From contig DASRFD010000015.1 in NCBI GenBank assembly GCA_035651715.1, forward strand, positions 40,746-104,745: a stretch of DNA of 64,000 nt, read 5' to 3'. Below the pieces are notes generated by a model. That model was not told where the DNA came from. It did not search any database and saw nothing but the letters and a program-made list of their open reading frames with translations. Origin of the DNA: Nevskia sp035651715. Its GTDB lineage: Bacteria > Pseudomonadota > Gammaproteobacteria > Nevskiales > Nevskiaceae. The translations under genes and the position numbers were made by a program. Shown here one piece after another: positions 34,092-45,139 of this stretch (the first letter of the stretch is position 1; each line of letters opens with the position of its first letter).

Positions 34092-34415
34092 TCAGGCCGC
34101 CGGCTCGATCACGACCGCGGTGCCGTAGGCCACGATCTCCGACATGGTCTGGCCGATCTCGGCCGAGTCGAAGCGCATCATGATCACGGCGTTGGCGCCC
34201 ATCTTGGTGGCGTTGAGGCGCAGCCGGTCGATGGCATGGCGCCGCGCTTCCTCCAGCAGCTGGGTGTACTCGGGAATCTCGCCGCCGCCGAGCGAGCGCA
34301 GGCCGGCCATGATGTTGCCGCCGATGCCGCGGCTGCGCACCACCACGCCGAAGACCTGGCCCTTGGTTTCCTGCACGCGGTGGCCGGCGATGGTTTCGGT
34401 GGTCACGATGATCAT
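34092..34415 (-). CDS. YbjQ family (heavy-metal-binding domain) protein
   Basis: A 107-residue homologue of YbjQ (DUF74), a pentameric fold once described as metal-binding and still of unclear function. It has the TTETIAGHRVQETKGQVFGVVVRS start, a GGGE(I)PEYTQLLEEAR block and MGANAVIMMRFD. I chose the ATG that gives MIIVTTET; a longer frame upstream has no family similarity. A small membrane-protein gene follows on the same strand. Confidence 0.88.
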   Translation of the reverse strand: MIIVTTETIAGHRVQETKGQVFGVVVRSRGIGGNIMAGLRSLGGGEIPEYTQLLEEARRHAIDRLRLNATKMGANAVIMMRFDSAEIGQTMSEIVAYGTAVVIEPAA

Positions 34416-34483
34416 GGCGCTCTCCCTGGACGAAGGCTCTAGTCTACGATGAGGCGCATGGCACATCGGTCACGGAGCCGGGC

Positions 34484-35257
<774 letters not shown>

Positions 35258-35320
35258 CCGGCCTGCGGGCAGTGCCGTAACCCGGGAGGCGCCCGCACCG
35301 CCTGCGGGCAATGGCCCGGC

Positions 35321-35629
35321 CTACTGGTCGCCGCCGGGATGCGGCTCGACCGCGCCGGGCGGCGGCAGCATGCGCTTGCAGGCGGCGGGCGCGGCGTCGT
35401 AGCCCGCCTTGTAGTCCGGGCCAATGCCGCCGGTGCGCTGCACCAGGTCGCTCAGCACCTTTTCGCAGCTGACCAGTTGCTGCTGGCCGCCGCTGCCCTG
35501 GGTGGCGGTGCCGGTGCCGCGCAGGGCGAAGTAGGCCACCAGGCCGATGACCACCAGCGCCAGCAGCAGGCTGAGCGCGCCGCCGCGCTGGCGCCCTGCC
35601 GCGGTGCGGGGCGAAGTCCGGATCTCCAT
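35321..35629 (-). CDS. hypothetical protein with one transmembrane helix
   Basis: Not recognised. The 102 residues have a basic N-terminus, one hydrophobic helix (about 18-37) and a soluble part with two cysteines (SCEKVL and ACKRML) that could form a disulfide. It is probably anchored to the inner membrane with the soluble part in the periplasm. It is flanked on both sides by unrelated genes. Confidence 0.6.
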   Translation of the reverse strand: MEIRTSPRTAAGRQRGGALSLLLALVVIGLVAYFALRGTGTATQGSGGQQQLVSCEKVLSDLVQRTGGIGPDYKAGYDAAPAACKRMLPPPGAVEPHPGGDQ

Positions 35630-35680
35630 GCCCCGACTTTAGCGGAATTCCGCGTGCCTAGGACCTTCCCGCGGGCAACG

Positions 35681-35710
35681 CAGCGGTCGATATGGCGTCA
35701 ACAGGCCCTA
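35681..35710. repeat. half copy of the AGGGC...GTGAAC palindrome family
   Basis: CAGCGGTCGATATGGCGTCA and the ten bases after it match the right half of the palindrome at 38490-38540 at 25 of 30 positions. The left half is not recognisable here. It overlaps the 3' end of the alpha/beta hydrolase gene by a few bases. Confidence 0.45.
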
Positions 35711-36328
35711 GAAGGCAAACCCCAGCGGCGCGTACTGCCCCGGCGCCGGCCGTGCCGACGAGGGGCGCCGGGTCATGCGGCGACAAAGGCGGTGCATCAG
35801 GCGCTGCCCCTCGGCCCACTCGCCCAGGCCGGAGTCGGCATTGATGTGGCCCTGGGCGCCGAGGTCGAGGAATTCGCTGCCCCAGCGCTCGGCCCAGTGA
35901 CGCGCGCGCTCCAGCGGCATCCACGGGTCGTTGGCGCTGGCCACCACGGTCGACGGAAACAGCAGGGGCTTCGCCGGCAGGCTGCGCTCGATGCCGAAGC
36001 GCTCCGGATTGGCCGGGGCCACCAGCAGGGCGCCGGCGATCAGGTTGGACTGGAAGCTCTCGGCGCGCACCGCGGCCAGGCAGCCGAAGCTGTGCGCCAC
36101 CACCAGCGCCGGCCCGTCCAGCTGCAGCGCGGTTTCAACGATGCGCCGCGCCCAATGGTCGAGGTCCGGCGCGTTCCAGTCGTCCTGATGGACCCGCTGG
36201 AAGCGCGGGTATTTGCGTTCCCACAGGGTCTGCCAGTGGGCGTGGCCGCTGCCGCGCAGGCCCGGCACCACCAGCACCGGGCCGCGCCATTCCAGGCCGT
36301 CGAGTTTGAAACCGCCGAATACGCTCAT
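35708..36328 (-). CDS. RBBP9/YdeN family alpha/beta hydrolase
   Basis: A 206-residue serine hydrolase-like protein. The nucleophile elbow is in VVAHSFGC, VVPGLRGSGHAHWQTLWE is the family N-terminus, and the Asp (ANDPWMPL) and His (GAQGHINADSGLGEW) regions follow. The length matches RBBP9/YdeN. I chose the ATG giving MSVFGG; a much longer open frame upstream runs antisense to typA and is not real. The substrate is unknown. Confidence 0.87.
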   Translation of the reverse strand: MSVFGGFKLDGLEWRGPVLVVPGLRGSGHAHWQTLWERKYPRFQRVHQDDWNAPDLDHWARRIVETALQLDGPALVVAHSFGCLAAVRAESFQSNLIAGALLVAPANPERFGIERSLPAKPLLFPSTVVASANDPWMPLERARHWAERWGSEFLDLGAQGHINADSGLGEWAEGQRLMHRLCRRMTRRPSSARPAPGQYAPLGFAF

Positions 36329-36519
36329 CGCCTTGCTTCCGAATTCTTCCCAACGAGGTGCAAAGCCTAGGTTGGAGGCGAAAGAACCGGAAGGCATAAA
36401 AGGTGCTTTATTTATACCCAGATGCGATGATGGGCTGCGCGAAGCTGTCAAAGCCGCGGAAGCTGCGGAAAAGTAAGAAATTCCCGGCGGAAACGGATGC
36501 ACTTTCACATCCTTGCGCG

Positions 36520-36562
36520 TACAATCCGCGATCTTTTGGGCAACCGGACTCAAGGTCCGGTT
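36520..36562 (+). promoter_or_regulatory. candidate -10 box and leader hairpin of typA
   Basis: TACAAT (36520-36525) is a near-consensus -10 with only a weak -35 seventeen bases upstream. A stem AACCGGAC/GTCCGGTT (36542-36549 and 36555-36562, loop 36550-36554), followed by a short T-run, lies in what would be the leader. It may be a transcript start with an attenuating hairpin. Confidence 0.4.
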
Positions 36563-36652
36563 TCCCGCCGCGCCGTCCCCGGCGCGGACCGCCTGAGGGG
36601 CGATCCATCGCCCCGCACGATTCTTGTTGTTTTCATCCTTGGTGCTGCCCCC

Positions 36653-38488
<1,836 letters not shown>

Positions 38489-38489
38489 G

Positions 38490-38540
38490 GCCAGTTCACG
38501 CTATTTGATCGCAGCGATCGAAATAGCGTGAACAAGCCCT
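38490..38540. repeat. long palindrome downstream of typA
   Basis: GTTCACGCTATTTGATCGC (38494-38512) and GCGATCGAAATAGCGTGAAC (38514-38533) form a stem of about 19 bp with one unpaired base, extended by AGGGC/GCCCT outside. It could end typA transcription, but there is no T-run. A diverged half copy occurs at 35681-35710, so it looks like a dispersed repeat. Confidence 0.7.
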
Positions 38541-38652
38541 AAGCCGCAGCGGTCCGGCGCAAAGGCGCCGGGCAGCGCAAACAGTACGGCTACAGCCCGT
38601 CGCTTTTTCTACGGCGGCGCCCTTTTTCGCATCTCCGGCCGCTGGGCCCGGG

Positions 38653-39279
38653 CTAGGCGAAATTGCGCCGCCACACCTCCGCCAGCTCCGGCCGCGCTTC
38701 CACCGCCAGCGCGACCGCGTGCAGGCGCGGGCATTCGCGGGCGAACCATTCGCGGCGCGGCCGCCAGCGGCTCATCACGCCGACGTAGAGGTCGAGCAAG
38801 GAAAAATCCGCCCCGAGCAGCCAGGGCGCCGGCTCCAGCGCGCGCTCGAGCTGGAGCCAGCCTTCCTCGCGACGGCGGTCGGTGCTGGCGCGCAGCTGCG
38901 CCGCAGCGGTCTCGCCCTGCACCCAGCGTTGCGGTTCGTCGCCGTAGGTGAAGGTGGGATAGATCGCGGTGTTGAGGAACAGCAGCCAGCGCAGGAACTC
39001 GGCCCGGCGCGGGTCCTGCGGCGCCGGCATCAGCCTGGCCTGCGGCCGGGTTTCCGCCAGGTGCAGCAGGATCGCCGCGCTCTCCGTCATCAGGCTGCCG
39101 TCGGCGCGCAGCAGGGTCGGCACCTGGCGCAGCGGGTTGAGGCGGATCAGCCGCTCCTGCTCCGGTCCGGGCTGCTCGTAGTCCATGTATTCGATGCGCA
39201 GCTCTGCGCCGGCGAGAGCGTAGCCGGCCTCCACCAGGGTCGAGCCGGCGCCGCGGGTGGCGATGAGGGTGTCGGGCAT
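38653..39279 (-). CDS. glutathione S-transferase family protein
   Basis: A 208-residue protein with a GST-like N-terminal fold (GAGSTLVEAGYALAGAE, NPLRQVPTLL, TESAAILLHLAE) and an alpha-helical C-terminal half (DFSLLDLYVGVMSRW). The catalytic Ser/Tyr position is not obvious in TLIATRGAGST, although Ser in GAGST could fill that role. It is the last gene of a minus-strand run after an MscS-like channel gene (30 bp gap). Confidence 0.83.
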   Translation of the reverse strand: MPDTLIATRGAGSTLVEAGYALAGAELRIEYMDYEQPGPEQERLIRLNPLRQVPTLLRADGSLMTESAAILLHLAETRPQARLMPAPQDPRRAEFLRWLLFLNTAIYPTFTYGDEPQRWVQGETAAAQLRASTDRRREEGWLQLERALEPAPWLLGADFSLLDLYVGVMSRWRPRREWFARECPRLHAVALAVEARPELAEVWRRNFA

Positions 39280-39309
39280 GGCGAAGTCCTGGACGATGTG
39301 GTCGACAGC

Positions 39310-40446
39310 CTAATGCGCCGGCGCAGCCGTTGCCGCCGGATCGGTGAGGGAATCGCGGCCGAGTTCGGCGCGCAGGCGCGGCAAGCCCTGCGGGTGGTGC
39401 TGCCTGATCCAGTCGATCAGGCCTTCGCGCACCTTGCAGCGCAGGTCCCAGTTGCGGCCGGAGTCGACCGAGCTGACCAGGCCGCGCAGCTGCATGCTCT
39501 TCTCGCTGGTGTCGGTGACCTGGAGCACGCAGACGCGGCCGTCCCACTCGGGCGCCTCCTGGCACAGGCGCTTCAGCTCGGCGCGCAGCGGGTCCAGCGG
39601 CACGCCGTAGTCCACCCACCAGAACACGCTGCCGATCAGGTGCGAGGTGGTGCGGGTCCAGTTCTCGAACGGGTTCTCGATGAACCACTGCAGCGGCACC
39701 ACCAGGCGCCGCTCGTCCCACAGCGCCACCACGACGTAGGTCATGGTGATCTCCTCGACCCGGCCCCACTGGCCCTGCACGATCAGCACGTCGTCGTAGC
39801 GGATCGGCTGGGTCAGGGCCAGCTGCAGGCCGGCCAGCAGGTTGCCCAGCACCGACTTGGCGGCCAGGCCGATCACCAGGCCGGCGACGCCGGCCGAGGC
39901 CAGCAGGCTGGTGCCCAGATGGCGCACGGTGGGGAAGGTCATCAGGCCCAGCGCGGCGCCGATCAGCACGATCAGGAAGATCAGGCTGCGGCTCAGCACC
40001 CGCGCCTGCGTCAGCACGCGCCGCGCCTGCAGGTTGTCCGCCACGTCGTAGGGATAGCGCTTGACCAGCTCGCCCGCCGCCACCGCGACGAAGCGCGCCG
40101 ACAGCAGGGTCAGCGCGAAGACCACGGCCAGCGCATTGAGGTGCCGCACCCGCCCGATCTGCTTGAGGCCATCGTCGACGCCGAACCAGTAGAACTGCAG
40201 CGCCAGCAGCGGCAGCGCCAGGCGCAGCGGCCCGCGCAGGTGGCGCAGCACGCCGCCGAGCATGGACCGCTCGGGCAGCAGCCGCAGCAGGATGACGCCG
40301 CCGGTCAGCTCCGCCAGCAGGGACCCGGCCAGGACCAGCAGCGCCCCGGCGAGGGCGCCGACCCAGGGGCTGTCGGGCAGATGCAGGAATTCGGGCAGGT
40401 CCATGCGCGGTTCAAAATCCGCGCGCACGGCGCGGATCACTTCCAT
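39310..40446 (-). CDS. MscS family mechanosensitive ion channel protein
   Basis: A 378-residue inner-membrane protein. The N-terminal part has about four hydrophobic helices (to about 170). Then follows the MscS pore helix and beta domain signature: GVAGLVIGLAAKSVLGNLLAGLQL and the DDVLIVQGQWGRVEEI beta segment. The C-terminal cytoplasmic part is present. It probably relieves osmotic pressure or transports small solutes. An in-frame ATG at 40404 (MDLPEF) is an alternative start. Confidence 0.87.
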   Translation of the reverse strand: MEVIRAVRADFEPRMDLPEFLHLPDSPWVGALAGALLVLAGSLLAELTGGVILLRLLPERSMLGGVLRHLRGPLRLALPLLALQFYWFGVDDGLKQIGRVRHLNALAVVFALTLLSARFVAVAAGELVKRYPYDVADNLQARRVLTQARVLSRSLIFLIVLIGAALGLMTFPTVRHLGTSLLASAGVAGLVIGLAAKSVLGNLLAGLQLALTQPIRYDDVLIVQGQWGRVEEITMTYVVVALWDERRLVVPLQWFIENPFENWTRTTSHLIGSVFWWVDYGVPLDPLRAELKRLCQEAPEWDGRVCVLQVTDTSEKSMQLRGLVSSVDSGRNWDLRCKVREGLIDWIRQHHPQGLPRLRAELGRDSLTDPAATAAPAH

Positions 40447-40490
40447 GTGTTGCTTTTGACGGCGCACCGCGTGCCGCGTTCCATGGAGTT

Positions 40491-41183
40491 TCAGGACTTG
40501 GGCTTGCTGCGCATGGTGCGCACGAAGTCCTCGAGCCGGCGCCCGGCCTGGTCCGGGTATTGGCGCTCGGTGGAGAAGGCGCCGACGACGCGGTCCAGTC
40601 GGAAGTTGCGGAAGTCCTGGCGCAGCTCGCACCAGGCCGCCAGCGACCAGACGTGGCCCCAGAAATACAGGCCCAGCGGCCAGACGTGGCGGGTGCTCGG
40701 CTGGCCGGCCGCGTCCTTGTAGTCGAGCAGGGTCACCATGCGGCCGGCGATGACGTGGCGCAGCGTGTCCAGCACGTCGCCGCCGCTGAGCTCGTCGCCG
40801 GCGAAGTTCAGCGCATACAGCCGGGTGCGCTCCAGCTCGATGCGGCGGGCTTCCGGCAGCGCCGCGGCGATCTTGGCCAGTGCCAGCTCGGAGGCCTGGC
40901 GCAGTTCCGGGCTGCCCCAGCTGCCGATCATGCGCGCGCCGGCCACCAGCGCCTCCACCTCCTCGAAGGTGAACATCAGCGGCGGCAGGTCGAACTCGGG
41001 CCGCAGGCGATAGCCGACACCGGCCTCGCCCTCCACCGGCACGCCGGTGCGCTCCAGGTCCTGGATGTCGCGGTAGACCGTGCGTTGCGAGACCTGCAGC
41101 CACTCCGCCAGCTGCTGCGCCGTGGTGAGGCGGCGTCCGCGCAGGTACTGGACGATCTGGAACAGGCGGTCGGCACGTCTCAT
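40491..41183 (-). CDS. YafY-type HTH-WYL transcriptional regulator
   Basis: A 230-residue DNA-binding regulator. The N-terminal winged helix (MRRADRLFQIVQYLRG, QQLAEWLQVSQRTVYRDIQDLE) is the DeoR/HTH_11 type. The rest is a WYL domain, with LDYKDAAGQPSTRHVWPLGL and WGHVWSLAAWCELR; the WYL tripeptide itself is replaced. Such regulators sense nucleotides or small ligands. The VOC genes and a palindromic operator upstream (42371-42396) suggest it controls them. Confidence 0.87.
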   Translation of the reverse strand: MRRADRLFQIVQYLRGRRLTTAQQLAEWLQVSQRTVYRDIQDLERTGVPVEGEAGVGYRLRPEFDLPPLMFTFEEVEALVAGARMIGSWGSPELRQASELALAKIAAALPEARRIELERTRLYALNFAGDELSGGDVLDTLRHVIAGRMVTLLDYKDAAGQPSTRHVWPLGLYFWGHVWSLAAWCELRQDFRNFRLDRVVGAFSTERQYPDQAGRRLEDFVRTMRSKPKS

Positions 41184-41232
41184 AGGGCCTCAAGCATAGC
41201 GGCTGCCGTTTGCCGCCGCCCCGCGCGATGCC

Positions 41233-41379
41233 TCATGCCGGCGTCCGCAGCAGCCCGAGCATCGGCGACACCGCCAGGGCGAGGTCGGGCTGCAGCAGCG
41301 CCAGCACGGCGAAGCCGATGCGGGCGCAGCGCCGCAGCAGGCCGAAGGGGCGGGTGCTGCCGGAGTCATGGTGGTTCAT
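41233..41379 (-). CDS. small hypothetical protein (48 aa)
   Basis: A 48-residue open frame with a very good ribosome site, AAGGAG, seven bases before its ATG. The sequence starts MNHHDSGSTRPFGLLRRC and has one hydrophobic stretch of about 15 residues (GFAVLALLQPDLALAV), so it may be membrane-inserted. I do not recognise it. It lies between the VOC genes and the WYL regulator on the same strand. Without a homologue search it remains a prediction. Confidence 0.45.
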   Translation of the reverse strand: MNHHDSGSTRPFGLLRRCARIGFAVLALLQPDLALAVSPMLGLLRTPA

Positions 41380-41406
41380 GGTGTTGCTCCTTGGAAGCCG
41401 GTTCGA

Positions 41407-41432
41407 AGGAGCGGGGCCGATGCCCCGCTCCT
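41407..41432. terminator. strong stem-loop between VOC gene and small gene
   Basis: A perfect 11-bp stem AGGAGCGGGGC/GCCCCGCTCCT (loop CGAT) lies 28 bp upstream of the small gene. There is no T-run, so it may be a terminator, a processing site or a leader structure of the small-gene transcript. Confidence 0.45.
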
Positions 41433-41540
41433 GTACCTATGTCGAACGAATCGGGCCGGTTTCGACAGCCGCTGCGGGAAATCCTGCTCCCGCATCGGCC
41501 GGGGCCGGGACGGGCCGCGGGCGCCGGATCGCCCGGGCGT

Positions 41541-41906
41541 TCAATTCACCGTCCTCGGGTCGAAGTGCGGGTTCTGGATCAGGCAGAAGACGTTGCCGAA
41601 CGGGTCCAGCACCGAGCCCACCTTGATGCCCTCGCCGACCTCGCGCGCCGGCTCGTTCAGCTTGGCGCCGAGCCGCACCAGGCGGGCCAGCTCCGAGTCG
41701 ATGTCCGGCACGCCCCAGTACACCTGCGAGCCGAGGGCGCCGGGACGGCCGTCGGGGATCAGGCCCAGCTCGAAGCCGCCGACGCTGAAGCCGACGTAGC
41801 GCGGGTCGTCGAAGTAGGGCGGGGTGCCGAGCACCCGGCTGTACCAGGCCTTGCCGTCAGCCAGTTCCGGCGTGGGGTAGATCGCGGTGCGCAGTCCCAG
41901 GATCAT
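41541..41906 (-). CDS. VOC (glyoxalase-like) family protein
   Basis: A 121-residue protein of the vicinal oxygen chelate fold. It has the TAIYPTPELADGKAWYSRVLG start and a C-terminal LDPFGNVFCLIQNPHF, giving paired beta-alpha-beta-beta-beta units. It may bind metal but the full set of ligands is not clear. It begins 10 bp after the stop of another VOC gene. Members of this group often bind or modify small electrophiles. Confidence 0.87.
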   Translation of the reverse strand: MILGLRTAIYPTPELADGKAWYSRVLGTPPYFDDPRYVGFSVGGFELGLIPDGRPGALGSQVYWGVPDIDSELARLVRLGAKLNEPAREVGEGIKVGSVLDPFGNVFCLIQNPHFDPRTVN

Positions 41907-41916
41907 GGCGGCATCC

Positions 41917-42306
41917 TCAGGCCAGCGCGTGCAGGCCGACGCGGTTGCCTTCGCTGTCGCGGAACACGGCGAAGCAGCCGATGTCGTCCGGCAGTTCGGT
42001 GCGCGGCACCAGCACTTCGCCGCCGGCGGCCTGGACCCGCTCGAGGGCCTTGTCCAGCTCCGGGTCGGCGTTGAGGTAGACCACGGTGCCGGCCTCGCCC
42101 GGCTTGAGGAAGCCGCCATGCGCCAGGCAGCCGGTGGTGCCGCCCTCGTCGCGGCGCGGGAAGATCGCCATGTCGATCGGGCCGCCACTCTCGCGGATCA
42201 GGGTCGACTGGAACAGGGTCTCGTAGAACTTCACCGCGCGCGGCATGTCGCTGACGGGAATCTCGAACCAGACGGGGAGGTTGCGGCGCTGTTCTTTGCG
42301 GTTCAT
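41917..42306 (-). CDS. VOC (glyoxalase-like) family protein
   Basis: A 129-residue VOC protein (LPVWFEIPVSDMPRAVKFYETLF; later DIGCFAVFRDSEGNRVGLHA). The first gene of a minus-strand group with a second VOC gene; a palindromic operator and promoter precede it. Related VOC proteins are near YafY-like regulators in many genomes. The start is the ATG giving MNRKEQRR, chosen over a longer frame. Confidence 0.88.
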   Translation of the reverse strand: MNRKEQRRNLPVWFEIPVSDMPRAVKFYETLFQSTLIRESGGPIDMAIFPRRDEGGTTGCLAHGGFLKPGEAGTVVYLNADPELDKALERVQAAGGEVLVPRTELPDDIGCFAVFRDSEGNRVGLHALA

Positions 42307-42352
42307 GACTTGCTCTCTCTCGTAAGGGGAACGTCGGGTGCGGAGTGCACGC

Positions 42353-42396
42353 TGCATAGGCTGCGCCGGTCCTGCTGACAGCCTTCTGTCAGCAGG
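42353..42396 (-). promoter_or_regulatory. promoter and palindromic operator of the VOC group
   Basis: CTGCTGACAG-CCTT-CTGTCAGCAG (42371-42396 with flanking C/G) is a perfect inverted repeat. On the minus strand it overlaps CTGTCA (42381-42376), seventeen bases from TATGCA (42358-42353), so a bound protein would block the -35 region. The nearby WYL regulator is the obvious candidate binder. The rest of the 298-bp gap to the next gene shows no coding signal, only a CCCCCTCACACGATCGTGCG-type hairpin just before the ATP-grasp gene. Confidence 0.6.
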
Positions 42397-42604
42397 GCGC
42401 CGCCCGCCCGCGCCGCGCGATCCGCGGCTCCGGTCACGTTTCGCCGCGGCCGGCGCGTGTTAGCATTCGCCTGCGCGGCGGACACCAGCGCATCGCCGCA
42501 ATCCGGATGACGACAGAAGAGTCGGAAGAGCCCTTACAACCCATGCCGCAGGCACGGATGCCCGAGTTCCGGGAACCCCCTCACACGATCGTGCGGGGGA
42601 CGGC

Positions 42605-44083
42605 TTGAGCGGCATCGTGGTGGTCGATCAGCGATCGGACTGGCCGGTGGACATTCCCGGCGTGGACGTGGTCACCGCCTGGGATTACCTGACGCAGGAT
42701 TCCTTCACCCGCCTGCGCGGCGTGCGTGTCTACAACCTGTGCCGCAGCTTCGGCTACCAGACCACCGGCTACTACGTGTCGCTGCTGGCCGGGGCGCGCG
42801 GCCACAAGATCCTGCCGGACATCACCACGGTGCAGGACCTCAAGCTGGCGGAGAGTCCCTCGGTCATCAACGACGAGATCGAGGAGCTGATCCAGCACAG
42901 CCTGGCGCGGCTCGGCTCCAGCGAATACATCCTCAACGTCTATTTCGGCGACAGCCCCTACATCCGCCACGAGCGGCTGGCGCGGGCGCTGTTCAACCTG
43001 TTCCCGGCGCCGCTGCTGCAGGCCAAGTTCGTCTGGCGCGGCGACGAGTGGCGCGTCGACACGCTCAACGCCGTGGCCCTGGGCGAGGTGCCGGCGGCGC
43101 ATCACGAATTCCTCTACCAGACCGCGCGCGAGTACTTCACCCGCCGCCGCGGCCCGCGCCGCAAGCGCGACTCGACCCGCTACGACCTGGCCATCCTGGT
43201 CAACGAGGACGAGAAGGAGCCGCCGTCCAACGCCCGTGCGCTGAAGCAGTTCGAAAGGGCGGCGGAGGACCTGGGCTTCTCCGTCGACTTCCTCGACAAG
43301 GGCGACTACGGCCATGTCGCCGAGTACGATGCCCTGTTCATCCGCGAGACCACCGCGGTCAACCACCACACCTACCGCTTCAGCCGCCGCGGCGCGCGCG
43401 AGGGCCTGGTGGTGGTGGACGACCCCGAGTCGATCCTGCGCTGCGCCAACAAGGTCTACCTGGCGCAGCTGATGGACCGCCACCGCATCCCGCAGCCCAA
43501 GACCATGCTGGTGCACCGCGCCAACCTGAGCCAGGTGGTGCGCGAGCTGGGCTTCCCGCTGGTGCTGAAGCAGCCCGACTCGCAATTCTCCAAGGGTGTG
43601 ATCAAGGTCGAGACCGACGCCGACTTCAAGCGCGAGACGCGCGAGTTCCTGGAGCGCTCCGACCTGGTGGTGGCGCAGAAATTCGAGCCCACCGAGTACG
43701 ACTGGCGCGTCGGCGTGCTCGACGGCCAGCCGCTCTATGCCTGCCGCTACTTCATGGCGCCGGCCCACTGGCAGGTGGTCAAGCGCGACAAGAACGGCGC
43801 CAAGCGCGAGGGCGACCACGAAACGCTCGACATCAAGGACGTTCCCAGGCAAGTGCTGGGCGTGGCGGTGCAGGCCGCCCGCGCCATCGGCAGCGGCCTC
43901 TACGGCGTCGATCTCAAGCAGTTCGGCAACGTGGTCAAGGTGATCGAGGTCAACGACAATCCGAACATCGACTTCGGCGTGGAAGACCTGGTACTCAAAG
44001 AGCAGATCTACCGCAAGATCATGGAGTACTTCGTGCGCAAGCTGGACGTGCAGACGCGGGCGAAGGAACCGGAAGGGCGCTGA
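42605..44083 (+). CDS. RimK-like ATP-grasp ligase with N-terminal RLAN-type domain
   Basis: A 492-residue ATP-dependent carboxylate-amine/thiol ligase. The N-terminal ~190 residues (VRVYNLCRSFGYQTTGYYVSLLA region) look like the RimK-like N-terminal domain; the C-terminal ATP-grasp part has LVLKQPDSQFSKGVIKVE and the metal-binding end VIEVNDNPNIDFG. The start is a TTG, so the exact N-terminus is uncertain. Enzymes of this group add amino acids to a protein or peptide. A GNAT acetyltransferase lies 1 kb downstream. Confidence 0.87.
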   Translation: MSGIVVVDQRSDWPVDIPGVDVVTAWDYLTQDSFTRLRGVRVYNLCRSFGYQTTGYYVSLLAGARGHKILPDITTVQDLKLAESPSVINDEIEELIQHSLARLGSSEYILNVYFGDSPYIRHERLARALFNLFPAPLLQAKFVWRGDEWRVDTLNAVALGEVPAAHHEFLYQTAREYFTRRRGPRRKRDSTRYDLAILVNEDEKEPPSNARALKQFERAAEDLGFSVDFLDKGDYGHVAEYDALFIRETTAVNHHTYRFSRRGAREGLVVVDDPESILRCANKVYLAQLMDRHRIPQPKTMLVHRANLSQVVRELGFPLVLKQPDSQFSKGVIKVETDADFKRETREFLERSDLVVAQKFEPTEYDWRVGVLDGQPLYACRYFMAPAHWQVVKRDKNGAKREGDHETLDIKDVPRQVLGVAVQAARAIGSGLYGVDLKQFGNVVKVIEVNDNPNIDFGVEDLVLKEQIYRKIMEYFVRKLDVQTRAKEPEGR

Positions 44084-44165
44084 ATCCCGCCGCTCTGCGC
44101 GGGGGCCATGACGGCGCCGGCTTCAGCAGCCCGTCACCCTGCGCCTTCCCGGTTCGGGCCGGGCG

Positions 44166-45068
44166 CTACTGCGGCGCCTGCACCAGGTTGTGCGAGCGCC
44201 AGAAGGTCCAGCTCAGGCCGGCCAGCGCGGTGTAGCCGAAGCGGGTCTTGTACAGCGGGCTGTCCCCGTTCTCGGCGCCGGCGTAGTCGTCGATCCGGCT
44301 GAACAGGAACACGCGGAAGTCGCGGCCCAGCTTGTGGCTGGCGCCCAGCTCCAGGCGGCTGCCGAGGTAGCCGCCGTGCGCGTCGTAGGCCGGGCGGTCG
44401 GGCAGGGCGTACTGCGCGTCGACCTGGTAGAAGTAGCGCTGGATGCGCCCGCTGGCCCATTCCGGGCCGACGCCGGCGTAGCCGCTCCAGCCGCTGTCGA
44501 ACAGGTTGCGCGTGTGCAGGCCGAGGAGGGGTTCGAAGGTCAGGCCCTGGTAGGCCGAGTGCAGGCCGTTGAGGCTGAACACCGCGCGCAGCGGCAGGTC
44601 CAGGCGCAGGCTGCTGTCCGGGGACAAGCGCAGGGCGGTGATGCGCAGGTTCGGGCCCAGTTCGAACAGGTAGTCGAGCTTGGGCATGCCGGCGCGCGGG
44701 CCGGAGGACTCGGCGTGCGAGCCGAAGGAGGCGCTGCCGCTGACCGTCAGCTCGACGTTGGGCTGGATCTGCGTCCGCACCCGCGGGCCGTTCTCGTCGG
44801 AGCGGAAGAAGCCGCCGCGGTAGATGAAATACGGGAAGGCCACCGGCCGCGGCCGGTAGCGGTCGGAGGCCGGGTAGTCCGGCTCGGTGCCGACGGCGCC
44901 GGCGATGCCCAGCTCCCACTTCGGCTTCAGGCTGCCGCCGCCGCTGTCGGTGGCGATGGTGTCGTCGGCGCCGGCCGGCGCGGCCAGCAGGGCGATCAGC
45001 AAGAGGGTGCCGCAGGCTCGGACCGGGAGTCTCACGATGGGCGCGGTGTTGGCGGTGGACGGACGCAT
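44166..45068 (-). CDS. MipA/OmpV family outer membrane protein
   Basis: About 300 residues with a Sec signal (ALLAAPAGADD) and alternating beta-strand pattern. GGGSLKPKWELGIAGAVG, PDYPASDRYRPRPVAFPYFIYRG and the closing GLSWTFWRSHNLV are typical of MipA/OmpV. It probably forms an outer-membrane barrel. It is flanked by an ATP-grasp ligase and a GNAT, which may be incidental. The MRPSTANT start is chosen from a longer frame. Confidence 0.85.
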   Translation of the reverse strand: MRPSTANTAPIVRLPVRACGTLLLIALLAAPAGADDTIATDSGGGSLKPKWELGIAGAVGTEPDYPASDRYRPRPVAFPYFIYRGGFFRSDENGPRVRTQIQPNVELTVSGSASFGSHAESSGPRAGMPKLDYLFELGPNLRITALRLSPDSSLRLDLPLRAVFSLNGLHSAYQGLTFEPLLGLHTRNLFDSGWSGYAGVGPEWASGRIQRYFYQVDAQYALPDRPAYDAHGGYLGSRLELGASHKLGRDFRVFLFSRIDDYAGAENGDSPLYKTRFGYTALAGLSWTFWRSHNLVQAPQ

Positions 45069-45139
45069 TGTGCCCGTTCGCGGGCCGCCGCGGGGGCTGG
45101 CATCATCCGCGGAGCCCCTGATCGATCCCAAGCCCTAGC

